This document shows, piece after piece, positions 45,183-55,042 of a stretch of DNA of 64,000 nt. Location of the stretch: contig JANQHE010000038.1 of assembly GCA_028282785.1 (NCBI GenBank), forward strand, positions 62,001 through 126,000, written 5' to 3'. The stretch is from Bacteroidales bacterium. GTDB lineage: Bacteria > Bacteroidota > Bacteroidia > Bacteroidales > UBA12077. The position numbers were made by a program, and so were the translations under genes. The first letter of the stretch is position 1. Each line of letters opens with the position of its first letter. The notes under the pieces are model-generated. The model did no database searches and was not told where the DNA came from. It was given only the letters and a program-made list of their open reading frames with translations.

Positions 45183-46952
45183 TTATTCATCAGAAATTTC
45201 AAGAAGAAGGTTACGGTAGGCAGAGAAAAGCTTTGATTTAGAAACCATTCCAATATATTTTGCATTATCTATTACAGGTAAATTCCACGCCCCGGTTGTT
45301 TCAAATTTTTCTATTACCTCCTTCATGGTATCTTTGTATCCAATATATGCAGGAGGTAAAATCATTAGATTGCTCACCATGGTGTTCTCATACATTTCAC
45401 GTTCAAACATAATTTCGCGAATATTATCCATTAAAATAATACCATTTAAAATACCATCTTCATCAATTACGGGAAATATGTTTCTATTTGATTTTGAGAC
45501 CAATTTTACCAAGTCGCCCAAATTAGAATCAATATAAACCGTTGTAAAATCTTTTTCAATAACTGATTTTAATTTCATAAATGTGAGTACGGCTTTATCC
45601 TTATGGTGAGTTATAAGTTCTCCTCTTTTTGCAAGTTGAATTGTAAATATCGAATTAGGTTCAAAAAATTTTACCGTCACAAAAGAAATGGTAGAAGTAA
45701 GCATCAAAGGAACAATTAATTCATATCCCTTTGTAGTTTCTGCTATTAGAAATATTCCTGTTAACGGAGCATGTAAAACTCCACTTAAAACACCTGCCAT
45801 TCCTACCAAAGCAAAGTTACTTTCAGAAATATTCAGACCTAATAAATTTAAACTATGCGAAAATAACATCCCGGTAATGGCTCCTGTAAACAGTGACGGA
45901 GCAATTATTCCTCCGACTCCTCCACTTGTAATTGTTATTGATGTTGCAAAAACTTTTAATATCAAAAGCGACAAGAAAAAGAAATAAAAAAACCATTGAT
46001 AATTTGATAATTCAAGGTTCATATTTGTTTGCATGACTGCAGAAAAATCTTCAGCAAATATTGCTTTAATAATCTGGTAGCCTTCTCCATAAAGAGGTGG
46101 AAATAAAAAAAGGATCACACCTAATATAGCTCCACCAAGAAATAATCTTCTTAGATCGGAAAGTTTGTTTGCTAAATTTTCAACCTTAAAGAATACTTTT
46201 GAAAAATAAACTGATATTAACCCTGTTAAAATACCAAGTAATATATAAAAGATGGTATGTTGTACCTGATAAGGATCTTTTAATACAAACTCAAATAAAA
46301 TTTCGTCCTGAAAGAAAACATTGGTTACAATTGCTCCACTTACAGAAGCAATTAAAAGTGGAATTAAGCTAAATCGGGTTAAATCGATAAGCAATACCTC
46401 TATAGCGAAAACTATGGCTGCTAAAGGCGTATGAAATATTGCTGATATAGCTCCTGCAGCTCCACAAGATAATAATAAGGTAATTTCTTTATAGCTCAAT
46501 TTCAATATTCGTCCAACATTTGAACCGATTGATGAACCGGATGATATAATCGGGGACTCCAACCCTATGGAGCCACCAAATCCGGCGGTTAATATACCGC
46601 CTATAATCGAAGAGAATATTTTATGAGCTCGCATTAAGCTATTTCGCTTTGAAATGGCATATAATATTGCTGCGATATTATGTTTTACAGGATCTCGCAG
46701 TATGTATTTAACAAAAAAGAAAGTTATGGTTATTCCAATAAACGGGTAAATAAACATCAATAAATTATACTCATCAAAACCTTTATCTTGTAATAATAAT
46801 TCATGTAAATAGAATACAGAAGTTTTTAATATTAAAGCGATTATACCACCGCCCAAACCAACAATAAAGCTCAAAATAAGTATAAAGTTTCTTTGACTTA
46901 TATTTTGCTTTCTCCAAATTAAGAATCTGATTAAAGGAGTTTGTTTTATCAT
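45183..46952 (-). CDS. ClC-family anion channel/transporter with CBS pair, paralogue 1
   Basis: A 589-residue ClC protein: about residues 25-425 form the membrane core and about 460-580 a CBS pair. The gating glutamate is kept in GSIGLESPII (E132, equivalent to E148 of CLC-ec1). The first selectivity motif, GSGIP in E. coli, is lost: the matching stretch reads KHNIA (90-94). The third motif is GGIIAPSLF and the gate tyrosine is in TTKGYELIVP. The site of the internal proton glutamate is Val (FAIEVLL). It is the last and most divergent of three tandem ClC genes, 68 bases after the second. Confidence 0.9.
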   Translation of the reverse strand: MIKQTPLIRFLIWRKQNISQRNFILILSFIVGLGGGIIALILKTSVFYLHELLLQDKGFDEYNLLMFIYPFIGITITFFFVKYILRDPVKHNIAAILYAISKRNSLMRAHKIFSSIIGGILTAGFGGSIGLESPIISSGSSIGSNVGRILKLSYKEITLLLSCGAAGAISAIFHTPLAAIVFAIEVLLIDLTRFSLIPLLIASVSGAIVTNVFFQDEILFEFVLKDPYQVQHTIFYILLGILTGLISVYFSKVFFKVENLANKLSDLRRLFLGGAILGVILFLFPPLYGEGYQIIKAIFAEDFSAVMQTNMNLELSNYQWFFYFFFLSLLILKVFATSITITSGGVGGIIAPSLFTGAITGMLFSHSLNLLGLNISESNFALVGMAGVLSGVLHAPLTGIFLIAETTKGYELIVPLMLTSTISFVTVKFFEPNSIFTIQLAKRGELITHHKDKAVLTFMKLKSVIEKDFTTVYIDSNLGDLVKLVSKSNRNIFPVIDEDGILNGIILMDNIREIMFEREMYENTMVSNLMILPPAYIGYKDTMKEVIEKFETTGAWNLPVIDNAKYIGMVSKSKLFSAYRNLLLEISDE

Positions 46953-47020
46953 TAAATCCCTGCTAAGGTTTTACTTAACACTATAAATTTAATGATTTTT
47001 TATATTAAAGGAAAAGATTG

Positions 47021-48811
47021 CTAGTATTCGGAAACCTGAACTAACACATCCCGGTACGAATTAAATATTTTTGATTTTGAAACAAATCCAAAGTATTTTC
47101 CTTCTTTTAAAACCGGAAGATTCCATGCCCCGGAGGAAGTAAATTTTTTCATAACCGTATCCATATTATCTTCCACATTAACGATCTCGGGTGGTGAGAT
47201 CATAACATCCGAAACAAATGTTTCATTATACTTTTCACGCTCGAACATTACTTCCCTGATATTATCCAAAAGTACAATTCCAACTAATTCATCATCATTA
47301 TTAAGAACGGGAAAAATATTTCTCCTGGATTTTGAAACAGCCTTTATCAATATTCCCAGGGAGTCATCTATACCAACTGACACAAAATCTTTTTCGATAA
47401 CACTCTCCAGTTTCATTAAAGTAAGTACAACCTCATCCTTATGATGTGTTAAAAGTTCTCCTCTTTCCGCTAATCTATGCGTATAAATGGAATGCCTGGT
47501 AAACCAAAGTATCGTAATATATGCTATAGTTGAAGTAATCATTAATGGAATAAACAAACTGTAACCTCCGGTTATTTCTGCTATTAAGAATATTGCTGTT
47601 AAGGGTGCATGCATAACACCGGCCATTAATCCTGCCATTCCAACCAAAGCAAAATTACCCTCCGGTAACTTTACGAAACCAAATGAATTTATAAAATATG
47701 AAAGCCAATAACCGGTTACACCTCCAACAAACAAAGTTGGGCCGAAAATTCCTCCAACTCCCCCACTTCCGTTTGTAAAGGACATTGCCACAACTTTAAA
47801 TAACAATAGTAATCCTAAATATATGAGTACATACCAATTATTTTGTAGTATAAATGAGAAAATCCTATCTTTTGGAATACCATCCGTATTACCATTAAGT
47901 AATGATTGCAAAGTTTGGTTTCCTTCGCCATATAATGAAGGAAAAATAAAAATCAATCCTGCTAACACAACACCACCTATAAGGATCTTTACAAAGGTAT
48001 TTTTTATTTTACTTAATGATGATTCTATTGAAATAGTGGTTTTAGTAAAATAAAATGATACCAAGCCGCACAATAAGCCGAGTAATATATAGAAAGGAAT
48101 ATTATGTAATTCGAAAGGTTGTGTATTTACTACGGATAATACAACACCTTCACCCATTAAAAAATACGCCACCATTGCTCCTGTTACAGATGAAATTAGT
48201 AAAGGTACAATAGAGGTTAATGTTAAATCCAACATTAATACTTCTAAGGTAAATATCAAACCGGCAATAGGTGCCTTAAAGATACCTCCAATTGCTCCGG
48301 CAGCTCCACAAGCTAATAATAAGGCAATGGATTTAAAATTTAACCTAAAATAATGTCCCAGGGTTGATCCTATTGATGCGCCTGTTAAAACAATCGGTGC
48401 CTCTGCTCCCACCGACCCTCCAAAACCAATGGTTAATGTACTTGCAACTATAGATGAATAACTATTATGCCCTTTTAATCGTCCGTTATTTTTAGAAAGA
48501 GCATAAAGGATACGAGAAACACCATGTCCAATTTTATCTTTTACCGCATATTTCACAAATAATACTGTTAAAAAGATTCCAATTACAGGAAATATCAACA
48601 ATGTGTAATTAAAACCTTCCTCAAATCCTTCTGTTAGGCGGTGGTGAGTATAGTGAACAGCTGATTTTAAAAATACAGCAGCTAATCCACTTAAAATACC
48701 AATAAAAAAACTTAAGATCAGTACGAACTTACGTTCGCTGATCTTCTTATTTCTCCAAATAAGAATTCTTCTGGAAAACCTTTGTCGTTTAAAATTAATG
48801 AAAGAAAACAT
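47021..48811 (-). CDS. ClC-family anion channel/transporter with CBS pair, paralogue 2
   Basis: A 596-residue ClC-CBS protein, starting at the ATG at 48811; a TTG 33 bases upstream would lie before the predicted transcript start. The first motif reads GHGVS (about 95-99), the glutamate motif is GAEAP (E137) and the third is GGIFGPTLF. The gate tyrosine is in EITGGYSLFIP. The internal proton-glutamate site is Val (FTLEVLM), as in ClC channels. The C-terminal CBS pair contains FVSVGIDDSLGILIKAVSKS. It lies between two paralogues with gaps of 68 bases both sides, on the same strand. Confidence 0.92.
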   Translation of the reverse strand: MFSFINFKRQRFSRRILIWRNKKISERKFVLILSFFIGILSGLAAVFLKSAVHYTHHRLTEGFEEGFNYTLLIFPVIGIFLTVLFVKYAVKDKIGHGVSRILYALSKNNGRLKGHNSYSSIVASTLTIGFGGSVGAEAPIVLTGASIGSTLGHYFRLNFKSIALLLACGAAGAIGGIFKAPIAGLIFTLEVLMLDLTLTSIVPLLISSVTGAMVAYFLMGEGVVLSVVNTQPFELHNIPFYILLGLLCGLVSFYFTKTTISIESSLSKIKNTFVKILIGGVVLAGLIFIFPSLYGEGNQTLQSLLNGNTDGIPKDRIFSFILQNNWYVLIYLGLLLLFKVVAMSFTNGSGGVGGIFGPTLFVGGVTGYWLSYFINSFGFVKLPEGNFALVGMAGLMAGVMHAPLTAIFLIAEITGGYSLFIPLMITSTIAYITILWFTRHSIYTHRLAERGELLTHHKDEVVLTLMKLESVIEKDFVSVGIDDSLGILIKAVSKSRRNIFPVLNNDDELVGIVLLDNIREVMFEREKYNETFVSDVMISPPEIVNVEDNMDTVMKKFTSSGAWNLPVLKEGKYFGFVSKSKIFNSYRDVLVQVSEY

Positions 48812-48831
48812 TCTAGTTGGTATTAAAAATG

Positions 48832-48839
48832 CAAAATTA
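48832..48839 (-). promoter_or_regulatory. -7 box for the second ClC gene
   Basis: On the minus strand it reads TAATTTTG, a match to TAnnTTTG, 21 bases before the ATG at 48811. It supports that start and suggests the second gene has its own promoter. Confidence 0.45.
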
Positions 48840-48879
48840 ATCAATTGATATTTTCTACATTAGCTTTTAATAGAAATTT

Positions 48880-50658
48880 TTAATCTTCTGAAAACTTTTT
48901 TAATAAATTTCTATATGCTGAGAACACATTTGCGCGGCTTACAAAACCAACATACCTGCCATTATCAACAACAGGCAAATTATAATGATCCGAGATTTTA
49001 AATTTCTTTGCAACATCTTCCATGGATTCATCAGGAGTAACTATTGGAGAAGGCATGTACATTAATTCATGAACATAAACAGAATCATATTTTTCTCTTT
49101 CGAACATTATTTCACGGATATCGTTAATGAAAACAATACCTAACAATGTGTTATCTTCATCAATAACAGGTACAATATTTCTTTTCGATTTAGCAATTAC
49201 TTTTACTAAATTACCTAATGTTGCATTTTCATGAATTGTCAGAAAGTTCGTTTCGATTAGTTTGCTAACTTTTAAGATAGACAATACAACTTTGTCTTTA
49301 TCATGCGTAAATAATTCGCCTCTTCTTGCTAATTGATAGGTATAAACCGAATATTTTTCGAAGATTCTTGTTGTAGCAAACGAAACACTCGCACCTATCA
49401 TTAATGGCATGATCAGACTATAACCTCCTGTAATTTCTGCTATTAAGAATATTGCTGTTAAAGGTGCATGTAAAACACCGGCAATTAATCCAACCATTCC
49501 TACCAGGGCAAAATTACTATATGATAAGTTTTTTAATCCGAAATATTGAATTACCTGGGCAAATAATAGTCCTGTATTTGCACCAATAAATAGCGTTGGT
49601 GCAAAAATTCCACCTACACCTCCTGCGCCAAAAGTAAAAGAGGTAGCGCAAACCTTAAATAAAATGACCAGAATAAAAATAACAAATACCCAAATCATGT
49701 TATCCTGAAGGTTATAAAATATACTGTTATTAAATAAATGATCATTTGTTCCCTGCAAACATCCATTAATTGCTTCGTAACCTTCACCATATAATGAAGG
49801 GAAAAAGAAAATCAATATTCCAAGGGCAGAAACACCAATTACCCACCTGTAAAAACTATTCTTTTGTTTATCAAACCAATTTTGCAGAAACCTATAAACC
49901 CTTGTAAAATAAACAGATACCAGTCCAGCTAAAATTCCCAGTAAAATGTAGTATGGAATTTCATTAATATTAAACTTTTCAACAACCTTTATAGGATATA
50001 ACACATCCATTCCTAAGAACAAATAAGAAGTAATGGCTGCAGATACTGAAGCAAAAAGCAGTGGTAAAAGCGAAGCAAGTGTTAAATCTAACATAATAAC
50101 CTCAAGAACAAAAACAATAGCTGCAATTGGAGCTTTAAAAATGGCAGCCATAGCTCCTGATCCTGCACAAGCCAGAAGTAATAAGACCTGACGATAATTC
50201 AAATGAAAAAACCGTCCGATATTTGATCCCCATGCAGCTCCTGTCGCAACGGTGGGGCCTTCTAATCCAACAGAGCCTCCAAACCCTACAGTCAACGCAC
50301 TTGTAATAATGGAAGAAAACATATTATGCTGCCTGATTTTTCCATTATTCTTAGATATTGCATAAAGTGTTGTAGGAATACCATGTCCAACAGATCTTTT
50401 TATTATAAATTTGGTAAAAACGTAAACCAGAAAAATTCCAATGGCAGGATATGCAAAATACATATAATTATGATATTGCAAAGCAAAATCATTCGTTAGC
50501 AGGTTTTGTATTAAATGAACCGAATTTTTTATTATTACAGCAGCAAATCCAACAACTATACCGACCAGAATACTTAAAAATATCATAAATTTCCTGTCAT
50601 CGATATTTTTAACCCTCCAAATCAGGAATCGTTTTATCAACGATGAAATAACTGCCAT
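48880..50658 (-). CDS. ClC-family anion channel/transporter with CBS pair, paralogue 3
   Basis: A 592-residue ClC-CBS protein, and the least divergent of the three. The ATG at 50658 is preferred to a GTG two codons upstream. The first motif is GHGIP (about 91-95), the glutamate motif is GLEGP (E133) and the third GGIFAPTLF, so the pore motifs are close to the family norm. The gate tyrosine is in EITGGYSLIMP. The internal proton-glutamate site is Val (FVLEVIM). The CBS pair fills about 455-590. It is the first of the tandem array in transcription order and is divergent from the M16 peptidase pair. Confidence 0.94.
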   Translation of the reverse strand: MAVISSLIKRFLIWRVKNIDDRKFMIFLSILVGIVVGFAAVIIKNSVHLIQNLLTNDFALQYHNYMYFAYPAIGIFLVYVFTKFIIKRSVGHGIPTTLYAISKNNGKIRQHNMFSSIITSALTVGFGGSVGLEGPTVATGAAWGSNIGRFFHLNYRQVLLLLACAGSGAMAAIFKAPIAAIVFVLEVIMLDLTLASLLPLLFASVSAAITSYLFLGMDVLYPIKVVEKFNINEIPYYILLGILAGLVSVYFTRVYRFLQNWFDKQKNSFYRWVIGVSALGILIFFFPSLYGEGYEAINGCLQGTNDHLFNNSIFYNLQDNMIWVFVIFILVILFKVCATSFTFGAGGVGGIFAPTLFIGANTGLLFAQVIQYFGLKNLSYSNFALVGMVGLIAGVLHAPLTAIFLIAEITGGYSLIMPLMIGASVSFATTRIFEKYSVYTYQLARRGELFTHDKDKVVLSILKVSKLIETNFLTIHENATLGNLVKVIAKSKRNIVPVIDEDNTLLGIVFINDIREIMFEREKYDSVYVHELMYMPSPIVTPDESMEDVAKKFKISDHYNLPVVDNGRYVGFVSRANVFSAYRNLLKKFSED

Positions 50659-50767
50659 ATACACTTCGGTTTATTTTACAAGTCTGTAAAAAAAATGATT
50701 TTTTTTCAAATTCCCTTAAATTAATCAACATTTATCTGAACAACTTATATCTTATGCGTTAATTATA

Positions 50768-50775
50768 TATGTTTG
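50768..50775 (+). promoter_or_regulatory. -7 box for the M16 peptidase pair
   Basis: TATGTTTG matches TAnnTTTG, 23 bases before the ATG of the first M16 gene. Confidence 0.5.
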
Positions 50776-50797
50776 CATTTTAATTTAATTTTTTAAT

Positions 50798-52036
50798 ATG
50801 ATAAAATTCGAGAAATTTTCGTTAGATAACGGTTTAAAGTTTATAGTACATAAGGATCCTTCTACAACTATTGTTGCGTTTAATGTTTTGTATAATGTAG
50901 GCTCTCGTGATGAAAATCCTGACCGAACCGGTTTTGCACATTTATTTGAGCATTTGATGTTTGAAGGTAGTAAGAACATTCCATCGTATGATACACCGCT
51001 TCAGAAAGTTGGTGGTGAGAATAATGCATTTACATCCAACGATATCACCAATTATTATATTACAGTTCCAAAAGAAAATATGGAAACCGCCTTCTGGCTG
51101 GAATCAGATAGAATGTTAGGTTTGGATTTCTCAGAAAGAAAACTGGAAATTCAAAAAGATGTGGTAATTGAAGAGTTTAATCAAAGATATTTGAACCAGC
51201 CTTATGGAGATGCATTTTTATTACTCAGACCATTAGCATATAAAGTGCATCCTTATCTGTGGTCAACAATTGGAAAAGATATTTCACATATCAAAAATGC
51301 CAATATTACTAATGTTAAAAACTTTTTTAACCATCACTATGCACCTAATAATGCCATTGTTTGTGTAGCTGGAAATGTTACGAAATCAGAAGTTCGTCTA
51401 CTCGCAGAAAAATGGTTTTCAGATATTCCCCAAAGAGACATACAATCAAGAGATCTTAAAAAAGAACCACCACAAAAAGAAGCAAGAACATTAACTGTCG
51501 AAAGGAATGTTCCTTTTAAAGCTATCTACAAAGCTTTTCATATGAGTTCTAAGTACAAAAGAGAATATTATGTAACGGATCTAATATCTGACCTTTTAGC
51601 CAATGGAAAATCTTCCAGGTTGTACCGGAATCTGGTTAAAAATAAAAGATTGTTCAGCGAAATAAATGCATACATTACCGGAGATATAGATCCTGGATTA
51701 TTTATTATTAATGGAAAATTAATGAAAAAAGTAGGATTTGATGAAGCAGAAGAGGCTATTCGATCTGAGCTAAAACAAATTATTGATGGAAGTTTCATGG
51801 ATTATGAGGTGGAAAAAGTAAAAAACAAATTCGAATCTGTATATCAGTTTAGTCAATTAAGTACACTTAATAAAGCAATGAGTCTATCATATTTTGAATT
51901 ATTAGAAGATGCTGAGCTAATTAACCAGGAAATTGATAAATACAGAAGTGTGCAACGAGAAGAAATTGTAAAAGTAGCGTCCAAATTATTTAAAACCGAG
52001 AATTCTTCTACTCTTTATTATCTTCCTAAAAATTAA
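50798..52036 (+). CDS. M16-family zinc metallopeptidase, catalytic subunit
   Basis: A 412-residue M16B-type peptidase. The inverted zinc motif is HLFEH (H48, E51 and H52) within FAHLFEHLMFEG, and the more distant glutamate ligand is in VVIEEFNQRY (about 124). The C-terminal half is the related non-metal fold. There is no signal peptide. It is one of a pair: the next gene, three bases on, encodes the partner lacking the zinc site, as in heterodimeric PqqF-like or mitochondrial-processing-type peptidases. The substrate is unknown. The promoter box lies directly upstream. Confidence 0.92.
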   Translation: MIKFEKFSLDNGLKFIVHKDPSTTIVAFNVLYNVGSRDENPDRTGFAHLFEHLMFEGSKNIPSYDTPLQKVGGENNAFTSNDITNYYITVPKENMETAFWLESDRMLGLDFSERKLEIQKDVVIEEFNQRYLNQPYGDAFLLLRPLAYKVHPYLWSTIGKDISHIKNANITNVKNFFNHHYAPNNAIVCVAGNVTKSEVRLLAEKWFSDIPQRDIQSRDLKKEPPQKEARTLTVERNVPFKAIYKAFHMSSKYKREYYVTDLISDLLANGKSSRLYRNLVKNKRLFSEINAYITGDIDPGLFIINGKLMKKVGFDEAEEAIRSELKQIIDGSFMDYEVEKVKNKFESVYQFSQLSTLNKAMSLSYFELLEDAELINQEIDKYRSVQREEIVKVASKLFKTENSSTLYYLPKN

Positions 52037-52039
52037 AAA

Positions 52040-53326
52040 ATGAATTTAAACAGAAAAGTACACCCCGAATACAGAACCATTAAGAACATAAACATTCCTG
52101 TTCCAGCTATTTTAAACCTTGACAACGGAGTCCCAACTTATGTAATAAATGCAGGCACTCAAGATATTATTAAAATTGACATACAATTTAATGCCGGTAA
52201 CTGGTATCAGGCTAAACCTACAATTGCCAGAACAACTAACGAAATGTTGCTTGAAGGTACACAAAACTTATCTTCTCAGGAAATAGCAGAAAAACTGGAT
52301 TTTTATGGTGCTTTTATTCATCCGCAACCTACCAAAGATTTTGCTAATATTGCTTTGTATACCTTAAAAAAATATTTACCGGAAACAATAAAGATCCTTG
52401 AAGAAATAATTAAATATCCAACATTTCCCGGAAATGAACTAGATACTTATTTAGCCAAACACAAACAAAAGTTTCTTATTGAATTAGAGAAAATTACCAA
52501 TTTGGCTCGTCGTGAGTTTAACGAACAGCTTTTTGGCAACACTCATCCTTATGGAGCTAAAGTCGAAATTAAAGATTATGATAATATCTCAAAAGAGGAT
52601 TTACTGGATTTCCATAAAAAGTTTTATAATTCCAATAATTGTAAAATTATCATATCGGGAAAGGTTGACGATAAAGATATACAGCTTATAAATCAACATT
52701 TTGGGAAAGATCAATGGAACTACCAAACAGAAATTAAAAATCCACACTTTGATTTTCCAGCTCATGTAAAGAAAGAATTAATTGTAGAGAAAAAGGATGT
52801 AACACAATCTGCCATTAGACTTGGAAAAATAATTATAAACAATGACCATGCAGATTATCATAAGTTAAATGTGGTTAATACTATACTCGGAGGTTATTTT
52901 GGATCTCGTCTAATGAAAAAAATTCGCGAAAACAAGGGCTACACCTATGGAATTAATTCTGTTTTAGTATCATTTAAGAACACGGGTTATTTTGTAATTC
53001 TTTCCGAAGTAGGTGCTGATGTTACTAAAATGGCTGTGGACGATATTTTAACTGAAGTTAAAAAACTTCGGGAAAGAATTGTCCCTAATGACGAACTGGA
53101 ACTAGTCAAAAATTACATGCTGGGAGATTTATTACGTTCATTTGATGGAGCATTTGAGATTGCCTCATCTTTTAAACCGGTTATTGAGCTTGAACTGAAA
53201 CTGGATTATTACAAGAAACAAATTGAAACAATAAAATCAATAACTCCTGATGAAATAATAGCTATTGCTAATAAATACTTACACGAAGATACACTGGCAA
53301 GAACCATTGTGGGGAAATACAATTAA
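52040..53326 (+). CDS. M16-family peptidase-like partner without zinc motif
   Basis: A 428-residue M16-family protein. The position of the zinc motif holds TTNEMLLEGTQNLSSQE in place of HxxEH, so it cannot bind zinc. It retains the R-Y pair motif in MKKIRENKGYTYGINSVL, which lines the active site of the catalytic partner. This is the usual division of labour in M16B heterodimers. It begins three bases after the catalytic gene. The region downstream (53327-53501) has no gene but contains a 24-base palindrome. Confidence 0.92.
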   Translation: MNLNRKVHPEYRTIKNINIPVPAILNLDNGVPTYVINAGTQDIIKIDIQFNAGNWYQAKPTIARTTNEMLLEGTQNLSSQEIAEKLDFYGAFIHPQPTKDFANIALYTLKKYLPETIKILEEIIKYPTFPGNELDTYLAKHKQKFLIELEKITNLARREFNEQLFGNTHPYGAKVEIKDYDNISKEDLLDFHKKFYNSNNCKIIISGKVDDKDIQLINQHFGKDQWNYQTEIKNPHFDFPAHVKKELIVEKKDVTQSAIRLGKIIINNDHADYHKLNVVNTILGGYFGSRLMKKIRENKGYTYGINSVLVSFKNTGYFVILSEVGADVTKMAVDDILTEVKKLRERIVPNDELELVKNYMLGDLLRSFDGAFEIASSFKPVIELELKLDYYKKQIETIKSITPDEIIAIANKYLHEDTLARTIVGKYN

Positions 53327-53431
53327 CCAAAAAAAATCGTTTAACATTTAAACTATATACCAACGAATGAAAATAACAGAATCTGATATTTTATATTTAT
53401 AACAAAATAGTTTATTTTCATTGTTGGGGTC

Positions 53432-53455
53432 AATTTGACATTTAAATGTCAAATT
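53432..53455. promoter_or_regulatory. Perfect 24-base palindrome before the T9SS cargo gene
   Basis: Positions 53432-53455 form a perfect inverted repeat with half-site AATTTGACATTT. It lies 46 bases before the next ATG and 105 bases past the M16 stop. There is no loop and no T-run, so an operator is more likely than a terminator. The binding protein is unknown. Confidence 0.55.
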
Positions 53456-53501
53456 TGGGATTAATCTTTGTATTTTCGTTATTAAAATATATCTGTTTTT
53501 T

Positions 53502-54974
53502 ATGCAAAGTCTTTTAAGGATAATAATATTTGTAACAGCTACTTGTTACTTTGATCAACTTAATGCTCAGCTAAATCTTGATCCTCCAATTTTACAAGAG
53601 GTTAGTGTATTAAGCGGTACAGGTAATGTTTATTTAAGTTGGGAATTACAAGATTCTTCTGATGTATTCATTTATAGAAACAAAATACCGCCTACAAGTC
53701 AATCTCCCGAATGGGAGCTTATTGCAACAATAACAGACACCTCAATTACAAACTATACCGATTTTACCGCTAATGCCGATACAATGGTCAGAATCTATAA
53801 AGTAAGAGCTGAATCGGATGGTTACGATTCTGAAAAGTTCCCAACAACATACCTGACCTCAGCGTTTGATTCTTGCAACTCGCAAATAAATTTAAACTGG
53901 ACCATATATGTAAATAGTATTTATGATGAAGGCGATATAACAGTGAACAGTTATGAAGTTTATCAAATCGAAGAGGGTGGGCCTCCACAATTATTAGGTC
54001 AATTTAGTTCAGATGTTAAAACATATACATCCGAAAATGTTAATGCAAATACCAATTATAGATTTTATATAAATTTAATTCCGCAACATGCTCTTTCATC
54101 CGCATCATCTTCAAATTCCAATGATATTTATACTGAAATGTTATTAAGTCCTTCATATATAAATGCGGTTGCTGCCTCAGTTAATAGATCGGAAATTAAT
54201 CTGAAATTTGAAATAGATCCGGGGTCCGAGCTGGATACATATAAACTATTACGATCAGATTCTCCCACAGGGAATTACGATACACTGGAAACAATTACTA
54301 CTGCTTCATCGACAATTACTACTATAGATTCTAACATAGATCCGAATAATTCCGTTTATTATTATAAACTGATCTCTGTAAATGAATGTGGTATTGAAAC
54401 TACAAATTCGGACATAATCAATAATATTTTACTTGAAATTGATAATAGTTTGTATGATAATTCACTTAGTTGGAATGAATTTAAGGAAGGTTTTTTCGTT
54501 GATTATAAGATCTACAGAGTTATTAATGATCTTGATCCGGAATTAATTGGTGATCGTAACTTTAATTATTTTGACGATAATATAGAAGAATATCAAAATT
54601 ACACTCAATTTTGTTACTATGTGCAGGCTCTGGAATCAGGAACTCCCTCTGATGATTATAGCCAATCAAATATTGTGTGTGTTTATTTGAAACCAAAAGT
54701 TTACATTCCCGAAGTTTTCACTCCAAACGGAGACGGTATAAATGATGAATTTAAACCCATGTTTAGTTTTATTCCTAATTCTTATGTATTAAAGATTTTT
54801 AATCGATGGGGAAATACATTATTTGAAACTTCGGATTATTCTAAATCGTGGAATGGAACAGAAGCTAATGGTAACTCGGCTCCAACAGGTGCGTATATAT
54901 ATTATGTCAAATTAACGACAGAAAACGGGCAGACCTTTGAACAAAGGGGAAATGTTATGGTTATCTATCCATAA
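53502..54974 (+). CDS. Type IX-secreted protein with C-terminal gliding-motility domain
   Basis: A 490-residue exported protein. A signal peptide (1-22, ending LNAQ) is followed by several fibronectin-III-like segments (about 35-390, for example GNVYLSWELQDSSDVFIYRN). The C-terminal CHU_C domain (about 400-490) has the signature YIPEVFTPNGDGINDEFKP, LKIFNRWGNTLFE and SAPTGAYIYYVKL. This domain directs proteins through the type IX secretion system in the PorSS type B class. The function of the cargo is unknown, perhaps adhesion. The gene stands alone, with a palindrome in front of it. Confidence 0.9.
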   Translation: MQSLLRIIIFVTATCYFDQLNAQLNLDPPILQEVSVLSGTGNVYLSWELQDSSDVFIYRNKIPPTSQSPEWELIATITDTSITNYTDFTANADTMVRIYKVRAESDGYDSEKFPTTYLTSAFDSCNSQINLNWTIYVNSIYDEGDITVNSYEVYQIEEGGPPQLLGQFSSDVKTYTSENVNANTNYRFYINLIPQHALSSASSSNSNDIYTEMLLSPSYINAVAASVNRSEINLKFEIDPGSELDTYKLLRSDSPTGNYDTLETITTASSTITTIDSNIDPNNSVYYYKLISVNECGIETTNSDIINNILLEIDNSLYDNSLSWNEFKEGFFVDYKIYRVINDLDPELIGDRNFNYFDDNIEEYQNYTQFCYYVQALESGTPSDDYSQSNIVCVYLKPKVYIPEVFTPNGDGINDEFKPMFSFIPNSYVLKIFNRWGNTLFETSDYSKSWNGTEANGNSAPTGAYIYYVKLTTENGQTFEQRGNVMVIYP

Positions 54975-55012
54975 TACTATCGCTCCTGGAACGTAATTGA
55001 TCAAATTTTCAC

Positions 55013-55020
55013 TAACTTTG
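55013..55020 (+). promoter_or_regulatory. -7 box for rel/spoT
   Basis: TAACTTTG matches TAnnTTTG, 23 bases before the ATG. The same sequence occurs upstream of exbB and of the DUF5063 gene. Confidence 0.5.
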
Positions 55021-55042
55021 TAGTACATTTTAAAGTATAGCT

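Noticed and set aside
48812-48844. TTG start for the second ClC gene, 11 residues longer
   Set aside because: It would lie upstream of the predicted transcript start (the -7 box is at 48832-48839).
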